From Pseudomonadota bacterium (GTDB taxonomy: Bacteria; Myxococcota_A; Polyangia; Polyangiales; Polyangiaceae), in the NCBI GenBank assembly GCA_023411445.1, contig JAEYOT010000934.1:1-6649 (forward strand): a DNA stretch of 6,649 nucleotides, read 5' to 3'. This document shows, one piece after another, positions 1-5,274 of the stretch. Under the pieces are notes generated by a model. That model was not told where the DNA came from. It worked only from the letters and a program-made list of their open reading frames with translations, and ran no database searches. Every line of letters starts with the position of its first letter. Within the stretch, counting starts at the first letter, position 1. The position numbers and the translations under genes were made by a program.

Positions 1-156
1 CTCCAGCGCGGCGCCGGGGCGATCGACCAGCACGACCTTCAGGCCGCGCTCAGCGAGGCGGCGGGCGGCAGCGAGGCCGATGCCGCTGGCGGCGCCGGTG
101 ATCACGGCCGTGTTGCCGGCGTTGAAGGCGGGGGAGAGGGTGCCCTTGGCTTGCAT
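1..156 (-). CDS. Short-chain dehydrogenase/reductase (SDR), N-terminal part only
   Basis: This is the first 52 codons of an NAD(P)-dependent oxidoreductase whose remainder lies beyond the left edge. The visible part is the start of a Rossmann fold: a beta strand (TAVIT, residues 16-20), the SDR dinucleotide-binding motif TGAASGIG (20-27), a helix (LAAARRLAERG) and the second strand KVVLVDR (40-46). Asp45 at the end of the second strand is the position that in classical SDRs usually favours NAD over NADP, so NAD is the likely cofactor. The catalytic Tyr-x-x-x-Lys and the substrate pocket are outside the window, so the substrate cannot be inferred. The ATG at 154-156 has only a weak purine stretch (GAGAG) upstream, but the distance from start to the glycine motif is normal. 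The gene is divergent from the phosphofructokinase gene. Confidence 0.85.
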   Translation of the reverse strand, partial: MQAKGTLSPAFNAGNTAVITGAASGIGLAAARRLAERGLKVVLVDRPGAALE

Positions 157-169
157 GCTCTCGGAGATA

Positions 170-188
170 GCCGTCACCTATTGACGGC
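170..188. promoter_or_regulatory. Perfect 7+7 bp dyad in the divergent SDR/phosphofructokinase gap
   Basis: The sequence GCCGTCA-CCTAT-TGACGGC is a perfect inverted repeat with a 5-bp spacer, centred in the 60 bp between two divergent start codons. Its right arm contains TTGACG (181-186), which resembles a -35 element for the phosphofructokinase gene, although no convincing -10 follows. The position and symmetry suit a repressor or activator operator controlling one or both genes. The cognate regulator is unknown. Confidence 0.4.
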
Positions 189-216
189 GCAAACGTTTCG
201 GGTCTCCTTGAGCGTC

Positions 217-1311
217 ATGTCTCGCAGAATCGCCATCAACACGGGCGGCGGCGACGCCCCGGGGCTCAACGCGGTCATTCGCTCCGTGGCGCTCAGCGCG
301 CTCAACCGCGGCTGGGAGGTGCTGGGTATCCGCTCGGGCTATCAGGGGCTGATCGACGAGGGGGACGCCGGCATCATCCCGCTCGATCGCGAGAAAATTC
401 GCGGCATCTTCCACCAGGGCGGCACCATCCTGGGCACGACGAACCGCGGCGATCCATTCCGCTACCCGATGCGCCAAGGCGACGCGCTGGTGCCGACGGA
501 TGTCTCCGCGCGCGTCGTCGCTCGCGCCAAGGAGCTGGGCATCGACGCGATCGTGGCGCTCGGCGGTGACGGCTCCATGCGCATCGCCAGCGCGCTGATG
601 GAGCGCGGCTTGCCGCGCGTGATCGGCGTCCCCAAAACGATCGACAACGATCTGCGCGGCACCAACGTCACGTTCGGTTTCTCTACCGCGGTGGATACCA
701 CCACCGCCGCGCTCGATAACCTGCACTCCACGGCGCAGGCGCACGGCCGCGTCATGATCGTGGAGGTGATGGGGCGTGACGCCGGCTGGATCGCGCTGCA
801 CGCTGGCATCTCCGGCGGCGCGGACGTGATCTTGCTCCCGGAGATCCCGTACGACCTGGACCGCATCTGCGCCAAGCTGCGGCAGCGCTACGAGCAAGGT
901 CCGGGCTTCGCCATCGTGATTGTCTCGGAAGGAGCGCGCGAGCAAGGCGCGGAGCCGCTGTACAAGCGCGCCAAGGACGCCTTCAGCGAGCATGCCATGC
1001 TGGGCGGCATCGGCGCGGTGCTGGCGCAGCAGCTCCACCAAAAGAGCGGCTACGAGACGCGCGCGGTGGTGCTCGGCCACCTGCAGCGCGGCGGCTCTCC
1101 CAACAGCTTCGATCGCTTGTTGGCGCAGCGCATGGGCTCGGCCGCCGTGCGCTACCTGGCGGAGACGGACCGCACCGGCATGGTGGCGCAGGTGGCCGGC
1201 GAAATCACGCTCGTCCCGTTCGAGCAGGTCGTCGGTGGCACGCGCGGGGTGGACGTGGTGTGCGACACCATCCAAACCGCGCGGGACATCGGCATTTGCC
1301 TGGGCGACTAG
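217..1311 (+). CDS. pfkA: 6-phosphofructokinase, mixed-signature PfkA superfamily type
   Basis: This enzyme phosphorylates fructose 6-phosphate to fructose 1,6-bisphosphate in glycolysis, in the cytoplasm. The 364-residue product has the full PfkA set: GGGDAPGLNA (10-19), the phosphoryl-donor loop GGDGS (116-120), the catalytic motif PKTIDND (139-145, with the base Asp143 equivalent to E. coli Asp127), MGRDAGW (185-191), LLPE (206-209) and GHLQRGGSP (287-295) with His288 and Arg291 for substrate binding. Two positions separate donor types: E. coli Gly104 is matched by Gly119 (ATP-like), but E. coli Gly124 is matched by Lys140 (as in pyrophosphate enzymes). I infer ATP use, as in other Gly/Lys enzymes of actinomycetes and trypanosomes. 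The ATG at 217 is chosen because it starts directly before the first beta strand (MSRRIAINTGGG). A TTG at 151 would add 22 unrelated residues and overlap the divergent gene. The Shine-Dalgarno sequence is weak. Confidence 0.93.
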   Translation: MSRRIAINTGGGDAPGLNAVIRSVALSALNRGWEVLGIRSGYQGLIDEGDAGIIPLDREKIRGIFHQGGTILGTTNRGDPFRYPMRQGDALVPTDVSARVVARAKELGIDAIVALGGDGSMRIASALMERGLPRVIGVPKTIDNDLRGTNVTFGFSTAVDTTTAALDNLHSTAQAHGRVMIVEVMGRDAGWIALHAGISGGADVILLPEIPYDLDRICAKLRQRYEQGPGFAIVIVSEGAREQGAEPLYKRAKDAFSEHAMLGGIGAVLAQQLHQKSGYETRAVVLGHLQRGGSPNSFDRLLAQRMGSAAVRYLAETDRTGMVAQVAGEITLVPFEQVVGGTRGVDVVCDTIQTARDIGICLGD

Positions 1312-1318
1312 CTACGCC

Positions 1319-1732
1319 ATGACCGACGAGGGCGCGCCGAGGAGGATCCAGGTAGTGGGCGCGGCCGTGCTCCGCTCCGGCAAGTGCCTGGTGGCGCAGC
1401 GCGGACCGAGCATGAGCCTGGCCGGCAAGTGGGAGTTCCCGGGCGGTAAAGTCGAGCCTGAAGAGCTGCCGGAGCGCGCGCTGGCGCGAGAGATCGCGGA
1501 AGAGCTCGGGCTCCAGATCGAGGTGCACGAGCTGCTCGGCAGCGGCACCGCTCGCGCGGCTGAGCTCGAGATCGTGCTGGACGTGTACGCCGCGAGCATC
1601 GTCGGCGGCGAGCTCACGCTCCGGGAGCACGCGACCGTCACCTGGGCGACGGCCGAGCAGCTCAGCGGCTTCGACTGGGCCGACGCGGATATCCCGAGCG
1701 TGGCGGCAGTGGCAGCGCGCCTGGCGCGTTGA
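1319..1732 (+). CDS. Nudix hydrolase, MutT/NudG-like nucleoside triphosphate pyrophosphohydrolase
   Basis: This is a 137-residue single-domain Nudix protein that would hydrolyse a (deoxy)nucleoside triphosphate to the monophosphate and pyrophosphate. The Nudix box G-x5-E-x7-REUxEExGU is perfect at residues 43-65, with Arg57, Glu58, Glu61 and Glu62 for metal binding and catalysis. The segment LAGKWEFPGGKVEP (34-47) and the late ADIP (122-126) resemble E. coli MutT and NudG (CTP and 5-hydroxy-/8-oxo-nucleotide pyrophosphohydrolases), as does the length. The likely job is sanitation of oxidised or otherwise modified nucleotides. I cannot choose between 8-oxo-dGTP and cytidine nucleotides from sequence alone. 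The ATG lies 7 bases after the phosphofructokinase stop without a clear ribosome binding site, which suggests translation coupled to the upstream gene. An open frame continues upstream inside the phosphofructokinase gene, but it has no Nudix-like sequence there. Confidence 0.92.
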   Translation: MTDEGAPRRIQVVGAAVLRSGKCLVAQRGPSMSLAGKWEFPGGKVEPEELPERALAREIAEELGLQIEVHELLGSGTARAAELEIVLDVYAASIVGGELTLREHATVTWATAEQLSGFDWADADIPSVAAVAARLAR

Positions 1733-1745
1733 GCAGCACCGCCGC

Positions 1746-1773
1746 GCTCAGTGAGGCAAGCTCACTTCTGAGC
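1746..1773. terminator. Imperfect hairpin between convergent genes
   Basis: GCTCA-GTGAG, loop GCAAG, CTCAC-TTC-TGAGC forms a 5+5 bp stem with a three-base bulge. It lies 14 bases after the Nudix stop codon and overlaps the last codons and stop of the minus-strand cysteine-rich gene. Its place between convergent genes suits a bidirectional terminator, but no T-run follows on either strand, so the role is uncertain. Confidence 0.25.
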
Positions 1774-1953
1774 GGTCTTGAGCTTCGCCGCGCAGCACTC
1801 CGCGCCGGGGCCGCAGCAGGGCGAGCCCTCGTAACAGCAATCGTCGTCCGAGGCGTAGGCGTGAGCGGCGTAACCGGCGGCGGTACCGAGCACCGCCAGG
1901 GCGGCCAGCGCCGGCACGAACAAGCGGTGCTTCACGTTCTTCAGTACGTCCAT
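1762..1953 (-). CDS. Small exported protein with heptad-spaced double cysteines
   Basis: I do not recognise this 63-residue protein as a named family. Residues 1-34 look like a Sec signal peptide: a basic start (Lys5, Lys8, Arg10), a hydrophobic core (LFVPALAALAVLG, 11-23) and an AYA-S cleavage site near residue 34. The predicted mature part is only about 29 residues and contains six cysteines as three pairs, at 39/40, 46/47 and 53/54, giving CC-x5-CC-x5-CC, with acidic residues before the first pair (DDD, 36-38) and basic residues at the end. Such a peptide could bind a metal or form disulfides in the periplasm or outside the cell; neither can be decided from sequence. In-frame stop codons lie immediately upstream, so the ATG at 1953 is the earliest start. 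GAGG is only one base from it, which is too close for a normal ribosome binding site. A TATGAT six bases upstream could be a -10 element giving a nearly leaderless mRNA. Confidence 0.7.
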   Translation of the reverse strand: MDVLKNVKHRLFVPALAALAVLGTAAGYAAHAYASDDDCCYEGSPCCGPGAECCAAKLKTAQK

Positions 1954-2020
1954 ACCTCATCATAGCCGCGAGTCGGCTCGGCGTGACAGGCGGTGGCATC
2001 AATTCTTCGCTCCTGGCGTC

Positions 2021-2049
2021 TTGACGGGAGCGAGCGCTGTGTTAGGTAG
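2021..2049 (+). promoter_or_regulatory. Possible promoter for the hflX/ABC-F operon
   Basis: TTGACG (2021-2026) matches five of six bases of the sigma-70 -35 consensus. A weak TA-rich segment, TTAGGTAG (2042-2049), follows at about the right distance and would serve as the -10. Transcription would begin close to the upstream ORF at 2059. The -10 match is poor, so this is tentative. Confidence 0.22.
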
Positions 2050-2073
2050 TGGAGCACTATGTGGCTGCACTAC
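2047..2073 (+). promoter_or_regulatory. Leader element with two mutually exclusive pairings around an upstream ORF start
   Basis: GTAGTG (2046-2051) can pair locally with CACTA (2055-2059; TAGTG-GAG-CACTA, a perfect 5-bp stem) or with CACTAC (2068-2073, six bp). The first pairing places part of the GGAG ribosome binding site of the upstream ORF in its three-base loop. The second spans the start of that ORF. Such alternatives are the usual layout of translation-dependent leaders, but these stems are short. Confidence 0.3.
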
Positions 2074-2082
2074 TTCGTCTAA
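2059..2082 (+). CDS. Candidate 7-codon leader peptide upstream of hflX
   Basis: ATG-TGG-CTG-CAC-TAC-TTC-GTC-TAA encodes MWLHYFV. GGAG at 2051-2054 lies four bases before the ATG, a good ribosome binding site. Only two plus-strand ATG triplets occur between 1954 and 2391: this one and the hflX start. The peptide is bulky and aromatic. Genes for antibiotic-resistance ABC-F proteins and some HflX homologues are known to be induced through stalling on short leader ORFs, so the position is suggestive. The gap to hflX is 306 bases. A 7-codon ORF with a four-base ribosome binding site can arise by chance. Confidence 0.33.
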   Translation: MWLHYFV

Positions 2083-2388
2083 AGCTTCTCTAGCGAGCTG
2101 ACCGAGGCATTGCTGCGTCTTCGCGCCTAGGGCGTGGGGCGCGTGCTGTCTTGCTCGCCGAGCTTTCGCGAAGGTTCCCACTGCTGAGCGTGCTTTGGCG
2201 CGCCGTTTCGCCCTGATTTCGGCCCTGGCCGAGCACGACGAGCGGCCGCTGTCGCCGCGCTCGCCGGCCAGCGCCACCGACTGCGGTGAGCGCGCCGCCC
2301 CTTGTCACTCGTTTTTCCTGCCGTGAAGCGCGGGCGTGCGGACGTGCGCGCGCACCGCCTGATTCCGTATCTGAGAAAGAGGATTCGT
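2083..2388 (+). promoter_or_regulatory. Long non-coding leader of hflX
   Basis: I see no supported gene in these 306 bases. The open frames here, including a 92-codon one on the minus strand, have neither a ribosome binding site nor a recognisable product. Notable elements are the near-palindrome around TTCGCGAA (2165-2172), the GC-rich hairpin at 2266-2296 with a T5 run at 2312-2316, and the hflX Shine-Dalgarno AGAGG at 2378-2382. If transcription starts near 2050, this makes a 5' untranslated region of about 340 bases, unusually long for this compact region. Confidence 0.45.
2266..2316 (+). terminator. GC-rich hairpin followed at a distance by a T-run in the hflX leader
   Basis: GGC-CA-GCGC-CACCG, loop ACTG, CGGTG-A-GCGC-GCC forms a 12-bp stem with two small bulges (2266-2296). 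The core CACCG-ACTG-CGGTG is perfect. TTTTT follows at 2312-2316, 15 bases beyond the stem, which is too far for a textbook intrinsic terminator. It could be an attenuator hairpin, a Rho-related pause, or only a stable fold in GC-rich DNA. Confidence 0.25.
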
Positions 2389-3765
2389 ATGCTCAAGTTC
2401 CACTCTAAGCCTGTCGCTGAGCACTCGGAGGTTCCGGTCGCCGACGAAGGCGAGCTGGAGCAGCTCGTCGCCCACTGGAGCGGGCGTGAGGCGCCCGTCG
2501 GCTTGCTCGAGGACGACGCCAGCGCTTGCTACGTCGTGTCCATCGGCAGTGAGCGCGATCCCGTCGCGCGCGCCGCCCAGCTGGCGGAGATCACCGCGCT
2601 GGTCGAGCACCAAGGCGGTCGCGTGGTCGGCCAGGAGCTGTGCCACCTCACGAAGCCGAACGCGCGGACCCTGCTCGGCAGCGGCACCGCGAGCGCCCTC
2701 GCGGAGCGCGCGCGTGCCGCCGGCGCCACCATGCTGGTGTTGGACGCTGAGCTGACGCCTTCACAAGCCCGCAACCTGGAAGATGCAGCCGGGATGGCCA
2801 TCTGCGATCGCGAAGCCGTCATCCTCAACGTCTTTTTGCGTCACGCTCGCACTCGTCGCGCCAAGATCCAGGTGGAGATCGCGCAGCTCGAGTACCTGCG
2901 TCCGCGCATTCGCGGCTTGGGGCTGGATATGGATCAACAGACAGGCGGCAACCGCTACGCCCGCGGCCCGGGCGAGACCGCGTCGGAGCTGATGGCGCGC
3001 AAGCTGGACGGGCGCTTGAAAGAGCTGCGCAGCGCGCTCGCTCACAGCGAAGTCTCCAGCAAGGTGCAGCGTCGGAAGCGCAGCGACTGCCAGCGCATCA
3101 CGCTGGTCGGCTACACCAACGCCGGGAAGACCTCGCTGATGAACGCGCTCACCAGCGCGCGCCTGTCGGCTCGGGACATGCCGTTCGAGACGCTCGACAC
3201 CACCTCGCGCTGCCTCTCGCGCCATGGCGGGGAGGTCGTGCTGAGCGACACCGTCGGCTTCATTCGTCGCTTGCCGCAGCGCCTCCTCGCCAGCTTCGAG
3301 TCCACCCTCTCGGAGATCAGCGAGGCCACGCTGCTCTTGCTGGTGGTCGACGTCTCCGATCCGGAGCGCGAGCTCCAGCTCCGCACCACGACCGAGCTGC
3401 TCGAACGGATGGGCGCGCAAGCCGTGCCGCGCTTCTACGTGTTCAACAAATTGGATCGACTGGAAGAGCCGCCCGACCCGGAAGAGCTCGGTCGCCTCGC
3501 GGCCGGTCACCCCTGGACGGCGCTCAGCGCGCGCGACGATCGGGCAGTGGCGGAGCTGGAGCAGCGGCTGATCGCGACGGTTCGCAGCCAGGAGCAGTCG
3601 CTCACGGCCTTTGTGCCGTACACGGCTGGGCAACTGCTCAGCTCGATTTACGCCAACTGTCGAGTCACGCGCAGCGACGCCGGTGATGCCGGCCTGACGC
3701 TGCAATTTCAAGGGCCAAACGCCGTGATGGCGCGCATCGCGCGCGCGCTGGGAGAGATGGAATGA
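2389..3765 (+). CDS. hflX: HflX-family ribosome-associated GTPase
   Basis: HflX proteins bind the ribosomal A/P sites and split stalled or stressed 70S ribosomes; some homologues give macrolide-lincosamide resistance. The 458-residue product has an N-terminal HflX domain with LDAELTPSQARNLE (118-131) and AKIQVEIAQLEYLRPRI (158-174), the glycine loop RGPGET (192-197), a helical linker, then a G domain: G1 GYTNAGKTS (241-249), switch I FETLDTTSR (266-274), G3 DTVGF (287-291), G4 NKLD (353-356) and G5 LSA (379-381). A short C-terminal domain (about 402-458) follows. The usual GPGETQLE reads GPGETASE here. The ATG at 2389 is chosen because AGAGG lies six bases upstream; a TTG at 2302 would add 29 residues unlike HflX. 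The stop overlaps the ABC-F start (ATGA), so the two are translationally coupled. Whether this is the only HflX of the cell or a resistance-type paralogue is unknown. Confidence 0.93.
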   Translation: MLKFHSKPVAEHSEVPVADEGELEQLVAHWSGREAPVGLLEDDASACYVVSIGSERDPVARAAQLAEITALVEHQGGRVVGQELCHLTKPNARTLLGSGTASALAERARAAGATMLVLDAELTPSQARNLEDAAGMAICDREAVILNVFLRHARTRRAKIQVEIAQLEYLRPRIRGLGLDMDQQTGGNRYARGPGETASELMARKLDGRLKELRSALAHSEVSSKVQRRKRSDCQRITLVGYTNAGKTSLMNALTSARLSARDMPFETLDTTSRCLSRHGGEVVLSDTVGFIRRLPQRLLASFESTLSEISEATLLLLVVDVSDPERELQLRTTTELLERMGAQAVPRFYVFNKLDRLEEPPDPEELGRLAAGHPWTALSARDDRAVAELEQRLIATVRSQEQSLTAFVPYTAGQLLSSIYANCRVTRSDAGDAGLTLQFQGPNAVMARIARALGEME

Positions 3766-5162
3766 CTGCACCTCGTATCGAGCTGACCCGCGTCTCCTTC
3801 GAGACGCCGAGTCGCCGCGTGCTGTTCTCGGAGCTCAACCTGTGCGTCGGAGGCGAGCGGGTGGCGCTGGTAGGCCGTAATGGCGTGGGCAAATCGACGC
3901 TGCTCGACCTGATCGCCGGCGTCACCTCGCCGACCTCGGGCCGCGTGGTGACGCGCGGCGCGCTCTGCTACGTTCCGCAGCTGGAGGACACGACGCTGCC
4001 GCTCAGCCGCGGCGAGCAGCGCCTGCTGGCGTTGGCCGAGGCCAGCTGCGCGGGCGCCGAGATCCTGCTGCTCGACGAGCCTACCCTGCACCTCGACGAG
4101 GACGCCGTGGCGTGGCTGCGCGACTGGCTCGCCAGCTTCACCGGCTGCGCGCTGATCGCCACGCACGACCGGCGCTTGCTGGAGGACATGCGGCATTTCT
4201 TCGTGGTGAGCGAGAGCGGCTGCCACTACTTCGGCGGGACGCTGGCGGAGCTGGACGAGCACTTAGCGAGTGAGCACCTGGCGCAGGAGCGGCGCTACGC
4301 TCGCACCCTGAACCAGCTCGCGCGCCACGAAGCTCACTCGGCGCACGCCGCGCGGCGGCGAGCCCGCAAGAAGCGACGCGGACGCTGCGTGGAGCTCGAC
4401 CGCGTAACCGCGCCCATCACCTTGAACCGCAAGCGCGGCGAGGCTCAGGTCAGCCACGGTCGGATGGCCAAGCTGCGCGAGCAGCGCCTGGCAGCGCTGC
4501 GCGGCTTCACCCAGGCCACGCGCCGCGCCCTCAACGTGGAGCTGGATCTGGAGCTGCCGTTGCCCGAGCTGCCGCCGGACGATGGGCGACCCACGATCGC
4601 GCTCCAGGGCGTCAGCGCCATGGCCGACGGCCGCCAGCTCTTCAGCGAGCTCAGCTTGGAGTTGGGGCGCCAGCGCATCGCAGTCATCGGTCCGAACGGC
4701 GCAGGCAAGACCACGCTGCTCGAGATCATGGCGGGCCAACGTCGGCCGCACGCCGGTCAGGCGCGGGCCAACGCGGCGAGGGTTGGCTTGATCGAGCAGG
4801 GCGGGCGCAATTGGCTGCTGGAGGAGTCCTTGAGCCAGCACCTGCAGCTGAGCTTGGGACGCACCCCGGAGCAGGTGGCAGCGTTGCTGGTCGCTCACAA
4901 GTTCCCGCTGGCGCTGGCAGGGCGGCCGCTCCGCTCGCTCAGCCCGGGGGAGCGCACGCGCGCGGCGCTGATCGCGCTGCTCTCGCGCTCCCCCGGCCCT
5001 GAGCTGCTCGTGCTCGACGAGCCGACGTTCAGCCTCGATCTCGTCGGTCAACGCGCGCTGGCCGCCGCGCTGCGGCGCTGGCCCGGAGGTCTCGTCGTCG
5101 CGAGCCACGACCGGGCCTTCTTGGCGGAGCTGAACGTGAGCCAAACGCTCGCGCTCGGCTAG
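3762..5162 (+). CDS. ABC-F ATPase, probable ribosome-protection (antibiotic-resistance type) protein
   Basis: ABC-F proteins are soluble twin ATPases that bind the ribosomal E site and act on the P-site tRNA or peptidyl-transferase centre. The 466-residue product has two ATPase domains and no membrane segment. Domain 1: Walker A GRNGVGKST (38-46), Q-loop Gln73, signature LSRGEQ (81-86), Walker B ILLLDEPT (101-108) and switch His135. A roughly 105-residue linker (about 168-275) includes a strongly basic stretch (198-208, RRRARKKRRGR). Domain 2: GPNGAGKTT (310-318), signature LSPGERTR (393-400), Walker B LLVLDEPT (415-422) and His449. The length, linker pattern and domain order resemble MsrA/Vga-type resistance proteins. 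Both catalytic glutamates (106, 420) are present. Domain 1 is unusually short between Q-loop and signature, and the hallmark NHLD after the second Walker B reads FSLD. GGAGAG lies five bases before the ATG, which overlaps the hflX stop. Confidence 0.9.
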   Translation: MTAPRIELTRVSFETPSRRVLFSELNLCVGGERVALVGRNGVGKSTLLDLIAGVTSPTSGRVVTRGALCYVPQLEDTTLPLSRGEQRLLALAEASCAGAEILLLDEPTLHLDEDAVAWLRDWLASFTGCALIATHDRRLLEDMRHFFVVSESGCHYFGGTLAELDEHLASEHLAQERRYARTLNQLARHEAHSAHAARRRARKKRRGRCVELDRVTAPITLNRKRGEAQVSHGRMAKLREQRLAALRGFTQATRRALNVELDLELPLPELPPDDGRPTIALQGVSAMADGRQLFSELSLELGRQRIAVIGPNGAGKTTLLEIMAGQRRPHAGQARANAARVGLIEQGGRNWLLEESLSQHLQLSLGRTPEQVAALLVAHKFPLALAGRPLRSLSPGERTRAALIALLSRSPGPELLVLDEPTFSLDLVGQRALAAALRRWPGGLVVASHDRAFLAELNVSQTLALG

Positions 5163-5168
5163 GACGCC

Positions 5169-5273
5169 TCAGCCCGCGAAGCCGCCCTCGGCCAAGTACT
5201 GGAGCTCTTCAGGGCGCGGAGCACGGCCGAGGATGGCGTTGCGGTGCGGGAAGCGGCCAAACCGCTTCTCCAC
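5169..5273 (-). pseudogene. DUF924-family protein, C-terminal fragment
   Basis: Read on the minus strand, this segment encodes 34 residues starting VEKRFGRFPHRN and ending YLAEGGFAG followed by a TGA stop. RFGRFPHRNAILGR and the ending are the conserved C-terminus of the DUF924 family (PF06041, a TPR-like fold of unknown function, typically near 180-200 residues). The intact stop, six bases from the convergent ABC-F stop, suggests the original gene lay on the minus strand here. Homology stops at about 5274, where sequence from another part of the same family begins on the opposite strand. No start codon with a ribosome binding site serves this piece, so it is a remnant. Confidence 0.8.
5248..5270. 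repeat. Inverted repeat next to the DUF924 breakpoint
   Basis: GGGAAGCGG, spacer CCAAA, CCGCTTCTC pairs over nine bases with one G-T wobble. It ends four bases before the point where the two DUF924 pieces meet. It arises from the codons of the conserved EKRFGRFP segment, so it was probably present in the intact gene and could have helped a fold-back or template-switch event. Confidence 0.5.
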
Positions 5274-5274
5274 G

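Noticed and set aside
151..216. TTG start extending the phosphofructokinase by 22 residues
   Set aside because: The extra residues have no counterpart in the family and would overlap the start of the divergent dehydrogenase gene.
178..1275. 365-codon open frame antisense to the phosphofructokinase gene
   Set aside because: Its product is rich in Arg, Ala and His with no recognisable domain, and it mirrors a gene with full family motifs. High GC makes such antisense frames common.
1999..2277. 92-codon minus-strand open frame in the hflX leader
   Set aside because: No ribosome binding site and a basic Ala/Arg-rich product with no motif; it would occupy the leader of the opposite strand.
2302..2388. 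TTG start extending HflX by 29 residues
   Set aside because: The ATG at 2389 has AGAGG six bases upstream and directly precedes HflX-like sequence; the extension resembles nothing in the family.
2761..3771. 336-codon open frame antisense to hflX
   Set aside because: Low-complexity Arg/Ala/Gln composition without motifs, lying entirely over a well-supported gene.
4263..5144. 293-codon open frame antisense to the ABC-F gene
   Set aside because: No domain, biased composition and full overlap with a gene carrying all ABC motifs.
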